From: Candidatus Bipolaricaulota bacterium
GTDB taxonomy: Bacteria > Bipolaricaulota > Bipolaricaulia > RBG-16-55-9 > DRXL01
DNA length: 7,695 nucleotides
NCBI GenBank assembly: GCA_025057405.1
Contig: JANWXV010000023.1
Coordinates: forward strand, 1 to 7,695
Direction of reading: 5' to 3'
The position numbers and the translations under genes are program-made. A model generated the notes under the pieces. That model saw nothing but the letters and a program-made list of their open reading frames with translations, was not told the DNA's origin and ran no database searches. Shown here one piece after another: positions 1 to 5,484 of this stretch (the stretch's first letter is position 1; every line of letters begins with the position of its first letter).

Positions 1-1104
1 ATCGAGCACGCTCCAGAGCTTGCGCTCCCGATCGTAAGCCACTTTGGTGACGAAGACCGGCGCGCGCCCCAGAGAGCCTTCGCCATCGTCAATCTGCAAA
101 CGCTCTCCCCAAAACGAGAAGAAACGCGCATACTCGCTTTTTGCTTCTTCGAGCCTCAGCACGCGAATTACAGCATTGAACGCCCCGGCAAGATCGCCCA
201 GCTCGGTGACCGAGAGTTCGTGCGCCCTTTCCCACGCGTTCTTAAGTTCTGACCAGAGCCGCTCAGCGCGCGCGACGTAGCGCCCCTCGCCCGTCAGACG
301 ATGGGCCACCAGCAGCGCGCTCAGCAGCATAGCTCGCGTCGAGAGCTGCTCGCTCGTGGCCCCCTCTAGCTGAGCGCTCACGCGATGGAGCACGCGCACG
401 GCCTCCAGCGCATAGCTCCCCACAAGGGCGTACCATGCCAGCGCTTCGACCCACAGGGCTTGCAAGCGCAGCTCCGCCGGCCAAGGGGGATCGCTCTCTT
501 TCAGAATGCTCTGAAAGAGCGCATCGGCCCGCGCGCGTGCGACGATCCCCGATAGCTCTCCGACATACAGCTCCGAGTCGGTCACGCCCAATGCAAACGC
601 CGAAAGCGCGTGCAGCATCGCGATCTGGGCGGCCCACCCTTGCCCATAAAGCCCTCTCTGCGTATCTCTAAGATTCTCTTCGGCAAACTGCAACGCCTGC
701 GCCGCCCAATCCCCTAGCGTCAGGGCGATCAAGCGCCAGACCGAGGGCGTCAGCAGAGCGCGCTGACAGCCCGCTTCGATCTGGCGCAGCCAACCGATAT
801 ACGCGATCACCGCCCACGCCAAAGACACCGGTTCCACCGTCTCTGGGCTGTGCGGCCAGCGGAGCGTCGCACCCTCACTCGCACGAACCTTCTGAGCCAA
901 GATGGGCAGCCTCTCCCAGCGCCCCTCTGCCTCCGAGCTTTCGGTGCCCGAAAAGAACGCCAGATGCATCACGTTCTCCAGCGAGAACCGATACGATCGG
1001 TACGTCGCGTTGGCCCAGCTCATCTCTGGTTGCGCCTGCGCAGCAAGACATCCCACGATCCCTACGAGAAGAACCCCCAGAAGATGGCGAAGATAACGAT
1101 GCAT
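1..1104 (-). CDS. exported helix-rich protein of unknown function (3' truncated by window)
   Basis: Reading the minus strand from the ATG at 1104 gives 368 codons with no stop, running off the window at base 1, so the C terminus is missing. The N terminus (MHRYLRHLL, then a hydrophobic stretch LGVLLVGIVGC) is a signal peptide. It could be a lipoprotein signal, with IVGC as lipobox and lipidated Cys19, or a type I signal cleaved after AQA near residue 24. The rest is rich in Trp, Ala and Leu and looks all-helical, with recurrent helix pairs (for example AMLLSALLVAHRLTGEGRY near 270-290) reminiscent of alpha/alpha-toroid or six-hairpin folds; that resemblance is an impression, not a domain match. 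The start is supported by GGGAGAGGG five bases upstream and by a near-consensus promoter. It is divergent from the lar operon. I do not recognise the family and assign no function. Confidence 0.85.
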   Translation of the reverse strand, partial: MHRYLRHLLGVLLVGIVGCLAAQAQPEMSWANATYRSYRFSLENVMHLAFFSGTESSEAEGRWERLPILAQKVRASEGATLRWPHSPETVEPVSLAWAVIAYIGWLRQIEAGCQRALLTPSVWRLIALTLGDWAAQALQFAEENLRDTQRGLYGQGWAAQIAMLHALSAFALGVTDSELYVGELSGIVARARADALFQSILKESDPPWPAELRLQALWVEALAWYALVGSYALEAVRVLHRVSAQLEGATSEQLSTRAMLLSALLVAHRLTGEGRYVARAERLWSELKNAWERAHELSVTELGDLAGAFNAVIRVLRLEEAKSEYARFFSFWGERLQIDDGEGSLGRAPVFVTKVAYDRERKLWSVLD

Positions 1105-1109
1105 GAGTA

Positions 1110-1118
1110 CCCTCTCCC
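1110..1118 (-). promoter_or_regulatory. ribosome binding site of the leftward gene
   Basis: GGGAGAGGG on the minus strand ends five bases before the ATG at 1104. This purine block fixes the start of the leftward frame. Confidence 0.7.
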
Positions 1119-1147
1119 ACCGTGATAAAGTTAGAGTTCTGAGTCTG

Positions 1148-1177
1148 ATTATAAGCGCTTGCGCGCAGCGCGGTCAA
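1148..1177 (-). promoter_or_regulatory. sigma-70-type promoter for the leftward exported-protein gene
   Basis: On the minus strand a -35 TTGACC (1177-1172) is followed after 18 bases by a perfect -10 TATAAT (1153-1148). Transcription would start near 1141, giving a leader of about 37 bases before the ATG at 1104. This is the best housekeeping-type promoter in the window. The spacer contains the 8-base palindrome AAGCGCTT (1153-1160), touching the -10, which could be an operator half. Confidence 0.75.
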
Positions 1178-1184
1178 ACGCTTA
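1152..1184. promoter_or_regulatory. inverted repeat in the divergent lar/exported-protein promoter region
   Basis: TAAGCG (1152-1157) and CGCTTA (1179-1184) are an inverted pair separated by 21 bases. They bracket the -35 and spacer of the leftward promoter, and the 1184 arm lies just before the larE start. On the plus strand TATAAG (1150-1155) is the only decent -10-like hexamer for larE, but it has no good -35. A shared operator is possible, but six-base arms are weak evidence. Confidence 0.25.
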
Positions 1185-1189
1185 AACTT

Positions 1190-2020
1190 ATGCGTATGAT
1201 CACAACCGAGCTAGAGCGGAAATTAGGAGAGCTTCGCGCGCTGATGCGCGGCTACGGCAGCGCGATCGTAGCGTTTTCTGGGGGCGTGGACAGCTCGCTC
1301 GTGCTGGCTCTGGCCCAGCAAGAGCTGGGAGAGCGCGTCTTGGCGGTGACGGCGCACTCGCCCGTCTATGCAAGGCGCGAGCTAGAAGCCGCTCAGAGAT
1401 TGGCCCACGAGTTGGGGGTCGCTCACGAGATTATCGTTACCCGTGAACTTGACGACCCGCGCTATGTCAACAATCCTCCAACTCGGTGCTTTCACTGCAA
1501 GCAAGAGCTGTTCAGCAAGCTCACGGAGCTGGCCCAAGCACGCGGGTTCGCCGTTGTGCTCGACGGGACGAACGCTTCAGACACGAGCGATTTTCGCCCG
1601 GGGATGCGCGCGCTCCAAGAGTACAATATTAAAAGCCCATTGCTGGAAGTCGGGTTGACCAAGCCCGAAATTCGAGAGCTGTCACGGCTGCTCGGGTTGC
1701 CTACAGCCGAGAAGCCGGCGATGGCCTGTCTCGCGTCGCGCCTGCCCTACGGCAGCGCGATCACGCTTGAAAAGCTGAGACAGATCGAGCAAGCCGAAGA
1801 GCTTCTCTTTGGGTTAGGGCTGACGCAGGTGCGCGTGCGCCACTACGAGCACCTAGCACGGATCGAAGTCCCCATAGAAGAGATGACGCAGGTCTTGGAG
1901 CACCGCGAGGAGATCGTGTCGGCTTTGAGGGCATTAGGGTTTCGCTACGTAACGCTTGATCTGATGGGTTATCGCAGCGGGAGCATGAATGAGTCCTTGG
2001 GAAGAGTACGCTCGTCCTGA
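1190..2020 (+). CDS. larE: LarE, ATP-dependent sulfur insertase for the nickel-pincer cofactor
   Basis: LarE adenylates the pyridinium-3,5-biscarboxylate mononucleotide made by LarB and replaces two carboxyl oxygens with sulfur. The 276-residue protein starts MRMITTELERK and has the PP-loop SGGVDS at 30-35, then PTRCFHCKQELF (Cys100, Cys103), DGTNASD, and PAMACLASRLPYG with Cys180. It ends in the family's GYRSGSMNE. Cys180 corresponds to the sacrificial Cys176 of Lactobacillus plantarum LarE. The CxxC plus third Cys matches the type reported to bind a [4Fe-4S] cluster in Thermotoga maritima, so catalytic rather than sacrificial sulfur transfer is inferred. The ATG at 1190 (or 1196) is chosen over the in-frame ATG at 1103, because the latter would add 29 unrelated residues, cross the divergent promoter and overlap the other gene's start. 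No clear ribosome binding site is seen. The 3' end overlaps larB by 32 bases. Confidence 0.92.
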   Translation: MRMITTELERKLGELRALMRGYGSAIVAFSGGVDSSLVLALAQQELGERVLAVTAHSPVYARRELEAAQRLAHELGVAHEIIVTRELDDPRYVNNPPTRCFHCKQELFSKLTELAQARGFAVVLDGTNASDTSDFRPGMRALQEYNIKSPLLEVGLTKPEIRELSRLLGLPTAEKPAMACLASRLPYGSAITLEKLRQIEQAEELLFGLGLTQVRVRHYEHLARIEVPIEEMTQVLEHREEIVSALRALGFRYVTLDLMGYRSGSMNESLGRVRSS

Positions 2021-2642
2021 TGTGGAACGCGAGGGCCGCTGCGGGGTCGCCGAGGTCGTCTTCTGTCCCGGCAAGACCCCAGAGCAGATCGCGGCCGTTA
2101 TGAGAGCGTTGCGCCAGAAGACCGAACCGGTGCTGGCGACGCGCGCGACGCCTGAGCAAGCCCACGCCGTAAAAGCTCTGCTGCCTGACGTGGTCTATCA
2201 CGAGCAAGCGCGATTGCTGACGCTGGGAGCACCGAAAGAACCAAAGGGGGGCATGGTGCTCGTCGTCACCGCTGGCACTTCGGATATAGCCGTGGCCGAA
2301 GAGGCGGCCGTTACAGCGCAGTATTTGGGGAATAAGACCGAGCGGCTCTACGACGTCGGGGTTGCGGGCGTGCATCGGCTCTTGGCGCACCGTGAGAGAT
2401 TGAACGCTGCTAAAATCTTAATAGTTGTAGCGGGAATGGACGGGGTGTTGCCCAGCGTGGTTGCGGGGTTAGTAGAGAAGCCCGTGATCGCCGTGCCCAC
2501 GAGCGTCGGCTACGGCGCGAGCTTTGGGGGTCTATCGGCGCTCTTGACGATGCTCAACAGTTGCGCGCCGGGGGTGGCGGTTGTCAATATAGATAACGGC
2601 TTTGGTGCTGCCGTGCTGGCGACGAAGATCAATAGACTATGA
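1989..2642 (+). CDS. larB: LarB, NaAD carboxylase/hydrolase of nickel-pincer cofactor synthesis
   Basis: LarB carboxylates the pyridine ring of nicotinic acid adenine dinucleotide at C5 and hydrolyses the phosphoanhydride, giving the biscarboxylated mononucleotide and AMP. The 217-residue protein has the PurE-like core: VTAGTSDIAVAEEA at about 93-106, YDVGVAGVHRLL at 121-132, VVAGMDGVLPSVVAGL at 146-161, and the catalytic-type Cys192 in MLNSCAPG, followed by NIDNGFGAA. Cys192 lies 25 residues from the end, as does Cys221 of the 246-residue L. plantarum enzyme. The protein is therefore about 29 residues shorter at the N terminus. The frame cannot extend upstream because TGA occupies 1986-1988, directly before the ATG. 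A GGGAG (1979-1983) sits five bases upstream inside larE. The stop overlaps the larC start as ATGA, implying translational coupling. Confidence 0.93.
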   Translation: MSPWEEYARPDVEREGRCGVAEVVFCPGKTPEQIAAVMRALRQKTEPVLATRATPEQAHAVKALLPDVVYHEQARLLTLGAPKEPKGGMVLVVTAGTSDIAVAEEAAVTAQYLGNKTERLYDVGVAGVHRLLAHRERLNAAKILIVVAGMDGVLPSVVAGLVEKPVIAVPTSVGYGASFGGLSALLTMLNSCAPGVAVVNIDNGFGAAVLATKINRL

Positions 2643-3886
2643 AGATCGCTTATCTAGACTGCTTTTCCGGCATCGCTGGGGATATGTTTCTTGCAGCGCT
2701 GCTTGACGCGGAGCTGATCACGGCTCAGTTTTTGAGTGAGAATCTGTCGCGCTTAGGCCTAGGCCCCGTGCGCGTTCACACCGAAAGAGTCTTGCGCCGA
2801 GGGATCACCGCGACGCACTTGCGCTGCGAGACGAGTGCTGATTCTCACGATCACCGACATTGGTCGGAGATTCGCGCGCTGATCGAGCAGAGCGCGCTGA
2901 CGGCTTCAGAGAAAGCGCGAGCCATCGCGATCTTCGGCACGCTCGCCGAGGCCGAAGCGAAGATTCACGGCATCTCTATAGAAGACGTGCACTTCCACGA
3001 GCTGGGTGCCCTCGACTCGATTTTCGACATCGTCGGTGCAGCAGTTTCTATCGAAGCGCTGAAGATAGACCGTTGGTACGTTTCACAGATCAACGTTGGC
3101 TCTGGGACGGTCGAGACGGCGCACGGGAGGCTGCCCGTGCCCGCACCTGCAACGCTCGAATTGCTCAGAGATTTTCCCATCTATGCGTCGGGGATCGAGA
3201 CCGAGCTGGTCACGCCTACAGGGGCGGCGATTTTGAAGGCCCTCACCCCCAACCCCTCTCCCGTGAGTGAGTCACGGGAGAGGGGAGCCGAAGGCGGGGT
3301 GAGGGCCTTGGCTCTCCCCCTCGCCCGTTGGCACCAGATCGGCTACGGCGCGGGTACCAAAGACCTCTCTCAACAGCCCAACGTGCTGCGCCTCTTGGTC
3401 GGCGACAGCGACACAGCGCTGGAGAGCGACGAGACGATCGTGATCGAGACCGAGATTGACGACATGAACCCCGAACTCTTCCCCTACGTGCAGCAGAAGC
3501 TTTTACAGCACGGGGCCAAGAGCGTCAGCGCTCAGAATATCTTGATGAAGAAGGGGCGCCCCGGACTCTTGGTCCGCGTGCTCTGCGACGCCGTTTTAGT
3601 CGATAAACTCTGCGAGCTTCTCTTTCGGGAGACGACGACGCTGGGCGCTATTTACTATCCCGTACAGCGCAAGAAGCTCGCCAGAAAGATCATCGAAGTT
3701 GAGACGCCGTACGGCCGAGTGCGTGTGAAAGTTGGGATGCTCGGCTCGGAGGTCATCAATATTGCGCCGGAGCACGAAGACTGTAAAAAGCTCGCCGACG
3801 AGAAGAACATCGCGCTGAAGGAGATCTATCGCGCGGCTACAGAATCTGCAAGCCGACTTGCCCCTCTCTCCCGTAACAGAGTATAA
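2639..3886 (+). CDS. larC: LarC, CTP-dependent nickel-insertion cyclometallase, with an in-frame palindromic insertion
   Basis: LarC hydrolyses CTP and inserts nickel into the dithio-biscarboxylated mononucleotide, completing the NPN cofactor. Recognisable parts are MKIAYLDCFSGIAGDMF at the N terminus, DVHFHELGALDSIFDIVGA at 116-134, VTPTGAAIL at 191-199, IGYGAGTKD at 234-242, and ETEIDDMNPELF at 270-281. The protein is 415 residues in one frame. In L. plantarum larC is split into larC1/larC2 and joined by programmed frameshifting, which is not needed here. Residues 202-223 (LTPNPSP...GGVRA) are encoded by a perfect-arm palindrome and look inserted; removing them restores ILKA-LALPLARWHQIGYGAG. 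The insertion lies between the N-terminal half and the C-terminal nickel-handling half, probably in a tolerant linker. The start is coupled to the larB stop (ATGA). The tail after about residue 404 (SRLAPLSRNRV) looks non-conserved, and its stop codon lies inside the next gene's -10. Confidence 0.92.
   Translation: MKIAYLDCFSGIAGDMFLAALLDAELITAQFLSENLSRLGLGPVRVHTERVLRRGITATHLRCETSADSHDHRHWSEIRALIEQSALTASEKARAIAIFGTLAEAEAKIHGISIEDVHFHELGALDSIFDIVGAAVSIEALKIDRWYVSQINVGSGTVETAHGRLPVPAPATLELLRDFPIYASGIETELVTPTGAAILKALTPNPSPVSESRERGAEGGVRALALPLARWHQIGYGAGTKDLSQQPNVLRLLVGDSDTALESDETIVIETEIDDMNPELFPYVQQKLLQHGAKSVSAQNILMKKGRPGLLVRVLCDAVLVDKLCELLFRETTTLGAIYYPVQRKKLARKIIEVETPYGRVRVKVGMLGSEVINIAPEHEDCKKLADEKNIALKEIYRAATESASRLAPLSRNRV
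3238..3307. repeat. 70-base palindromic REP-like element inserted in frame in larC
   Basis: The outer arms GGCCCTCACCCC (3238-3249) and GGGGTGAGGGCC (3296-3307) are perfect 12-base complements. The inner arms CCCCTCTCCCGTGA (3253-3266) and TCACGGGAGAGGGG (3272-3285) are perfect 14-base complements around a 5-base loop. Three bases on the left and ten on the right are unpaired. A GGCC is present at both ends, so the net insertion is 66 bases, or 22 codons, keeping the frame. Sequences of this CCCTCACCCC...CCCCTCTCCC type recur as interspersed palindromes in many bacterial genomes and are typically read as LTPNPSP-type peptides in predicted proteins. No transposase is present, so mobilisation in trans (RAYT or MITE-like) is inference. 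Confidence 0.85.
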
Positions 3887-3887
3887 T
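3858..3887 (+). promoter_or_regulatory. sigma-70-type promoter of the 483-residue unknown gene
   Basis: TTGCCC (3858-3863, 4 of 6 matches to the -35 consensus), an 18-base spacer, and a perfect TATAAT (3882-3887). The -10 overlaps the larC stop codon. The predicted start is near 3894, about 30 bases ahead of the ATG at 3926. This suggests the downstream gene has its own transcript in addition to any read-through from lar. Confidence 0.6.
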
Positions 3888-3910
3888 TCGCTCCAACGCC
3901 CAAAAGCTCG

Positions 3911-3919
3911 AAGGAGGAG
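3911..3919 (+). promoter_or_regulatory. strong ribosome binding site for the 483-residue gene
   Basis: AAGGAGGAG, six bases before the ATG at 3926. It is the closest match to the anti-Shine-Dalgarno consensus in the window, suggesting efficient translation, and it decides the start. Confidence 0.8.
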
Positions 3920-3925
3920 CAACCG

Positions 3926-5377
3926 ATGGCCTCCAAACCAATGCACGATTGGCTGCGCACCCTCAGCCTTGCCTACGTTCCGGGTCCGATGACGCCGCTG
4001 CTGGAGCACGTCTCAGAGCGACTCCTAGAGCACTTTCGCCTGATGGGCCATCGAGTGCAGGCCCTCCCGGATGCTAACAGCGATCTGATCATTACTACGG
4101 CCCCCTTCGGAGAGCCGCTCGACTGGCGGCAGGCCCTGCTCTTCGCTGCGCGCCGCCGCTTCAAACTCCCTAAAACCCCCATGGTCTTGTCGCTCATTCA
4201 TGCGCGTCCCGACCAGCTCTATCCCGCTCTCGCTCATCTCGAACGCGCCCTGACTCGCCCAGTCCCAGACCCCCTGGACTACGCTTGCTTCCCCGGTCTC
4301 GCCCCCCAAGCCTATGACACCCTTCATCACCAAGGGAAACGCGGCGGGCCTCTCTTGGCGCTAGAGCGCATCCTCCAAGCCCAAGCCAAGAGCATTCGCA
4401 TTCTGCTCGTCGTCGGCGAAGACCATCCCCTCTATGCTTATCACTTCGACTTGGTCGGTGCCCATCCCCGCACCGACGCGGCTCCAAGCTTCTACGAGGA
4501 GATCGTCCTACGACTGGTCACGGCTGCAAGCGCCCGCGAGCTGACCGATCACTCTGTTCTCGACGAAGTGATCCCGCGCGCCCTGTGGGAGAAGCTGAGC
4601 ACCCCCAAGGCGATGTGTCGCGCCGGCGCGGAATTTGGCCAGCGGCACTTCTTCACCGAGATGGTGCGCATCGAGCGGTTGGTCTCGGTGCCCGCCGTCG
4701 GCGGCGCGGTAGCCAGCCAATACAGCGAGGGCTGCTTCGCCACGTGGGAACCCGCGCTCAATGCTCTACTGACGACGATCACCGGGAGCGCACGCCCCGT
4801 AGATAAAGCTCATATCAGCCAAGACGATCTGGCGGTTGTCGTCGGAGTCCGGCCCGACGGGCGCGGGGCCATCGTGCGCCCTGTGGAGGGGCACCGCAAC
4901 GATCCGCCCTCCTCCGAAGCCGTCGAGATGTTCCAGATGGACGGCCCCTTACCCAAGATCAGACTCCCTGGGGCGAACAACGCCGAAGTGCCAGTCATCC
5001 GTTCCAAGCTCCACAGCCATCGCGGTATCGCTGCGTATGACCCGACCAAAGTAGAATTCGTCCCGCTCGACCCGCCGTATTATCACTATCTGGTCTCGTG
5101 CGCGACCGACGCGCAGGCCCGCGCGGTCACCAGCGCCTTTGCGCGCGCGCACGCCCTCCAAAATCCTGACGACTCTCGTCAGGTCGTCTTCACCATCCTG
5201 CCGGGGCACGGCGTGGTGCTGGTCGAGAAATGGCATCCCGACAAAGTGCCCTTTCAAACGATCTGGGAGTATATGGACGCTGGCTACCTAGAAGTCAGCA
5301 ATCACATTCCCCAAGGCCCGATGCACTACGCGCCCGGACGGGATGGGCATTGGAGCGTGCGCGAGAGCACGGAGTGA
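3926..5377 (+). CDS. soluble protein of unknown function, 483 residues
   Basis: I do not recognise this family. It has no signal peptide or membrane segment and is presumably cytoplasmic. The N-terminal third alternates predicted strands and helices in a Rossmann-like way (SLAYVPG at 14-20, DLIITTAPFG at 53-62, TPMVLSLIHARPDQL at 84-98, IRILLVVGEDHPLYAYHFDLVGAH at 157-180). The C-terminal half is rich in short motifs that look conserved and could be catalytic or metal-binding: SQYSEGCFATWEP (264-276), VVGVRPDGRGA (305-315), EGHRNDPPSSEAVEM (321-335), KLHSHRG (361-367), LPGHGVVLVEKWHPDK (425-440), and HIPQGPMHY (460-468). It lies 39 bases after larC with its own promoter and ribosome binding site, so a link to nickel-cofactor metabolism is only positional. 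It is not LarA: I cannot find LarA's signature regions in it. It does not resemble archaeal-type FBP aldolase/phosphatase either. Confidence 0.9.
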   Translation: MASKPMHDWLRTLSLAYVPGPMTPLLEHVSERLLEHFRLMGHRVQALPDANSDLIITTAPFGEPLDWRQALLFAARRRFKLPKTPMVLSLIHARPDQLYPALAHLERALTRPVPDPLDYACFPGLAPQAYDTLHHQGKRGGPLLALERILQAQAKSIRILLVVGEDHPLYAYHFDLVGAHPRTDAAPSFYEEIVLRLVTAASARELTDHSVLDEVIPRALWEKLSTPKAMCRAGAEFGQRHFFTEMVRIERLVSVPAVGGAVASQYSEGCFATWEPALNALLTTITGSARPVDKAHISQDDLAVVVGVRPDGRGAIVRPVEGHRNDPPSSEAVEMFQMDGPLPKIRLPGANNAEVPVIRSKLHSHRGIAAYDPTKVEFVPLDPPYYHYLVSCATDAQARAVTSAFARAHALQNPDDSRQVVFTILPGHGVVLVEKWHPDKVPFQTIWEYMDAGYLEVSNHIPQGPMHYAPGRDGHWSVRESTE

Positions 5378-5422
5378 GCGACCCTCCTACGAGACACCTG
5401 TCCTTGGCAGCCCCCTCCCCCC

Positions 5423-5451
5423 TTGGCACCATACTGGCATACCAGTTTAGC
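5423..5451 (+). promoter_or_regulatory. weak candidate promoter of the parA operon
   Basis: TTGGCA (5423-5428) and TTTAGC (5446-5451) with 17-base spacing, the only plausible hexamer pair in the 107-base gap before parA. The -10 is poor (3 of 6). The pair overlaps the CAGT repeats, which would fit repression of the operon by its own RHH protein. An identical TTGGCA at 5404-5409 has no usable -10. Confidence 0.3.
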
Positions 5452-5462
5452 AGTCTATCAGT
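5433..5462. repeat. CAGT tetramer iterons, candidate partition centromere/operator
   Basis: CAGT occurs at 5443-5446, 5451-5454 and 5459-5462, an exact 8-base pitch with 4-base spacers TTAG and CTAT. An inverted copy, ACTG, lies at 5433-5436, forming ACTGG-CATA-CCAGT with the first direct copy. RHH partition proteins such as ParG of plasmid TP228 are known to bind short tetramer boxes separated by 4-base spacers upstream of parA. Here the downstream operon encodes a ParA and an RHH protein, so this is inferred to be their operator and possibly the segregation site. Only three to four boxes are present. Confidence 0.5.
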
Positions 5463-5484
5463 GACCCATCCAAGGGGTGAGAGG

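Noticed and set aside
263..637. A 124-codon minus-strand frame
   Set aside because: It lies inside the 368-codon exported-protein frame and has an arginine/alanine-rich composition typical of an out-of-frame reading of G+C-rich DNA.
1103..1189. A longer larE starting at the ATG at 1103
   Set aside because: The extra 29 residues do not look like LarE, and the region holds the divergent promoter, its ribosome binding site and the overlapping start of the leftward gene.
1761..2390. A 209-codon minus-strand frame opposite larE/larB
   Set aside because: It is antisense to two genes with clear family motifs and shows no domain of its own.
3238..3307. A rho-independent terminator inside larC
   Set aside because: The hairpin is strong, but no run of T follows it and the reading frame continues through it into the conserved second half of LarC.
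3926..5377. LarA or FBP aldolase/phosphatase as the identity of the unknown gene
   Set aside because: Position beside lar suggested LarA and the compact soluble fold suggested the phosphatase, but neither family's signature segments can be found in the protein.
5378..5432. A terminator after the 483-residue gene
   Set aside because: The stretch has C-runs and a repeated TTGGCA but no stem-loop followed by T residues.
5433..5462. CRISPR or plasmid replication origin
   Set aside because: Only four tetramers with 4-base spacers and no rep gene, cas gene or A+T-rich unwinding region; a partition operator explains them better.
5230..5484. An N-terminal extension of ParA from the ATG at 5230
   Set aside because: It reads the end of the unknown gene in another frame and crosses the iterons. 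ParA proteins begin at the KIAIINQKGG strand, and a ribosome binding site precedes 5485.
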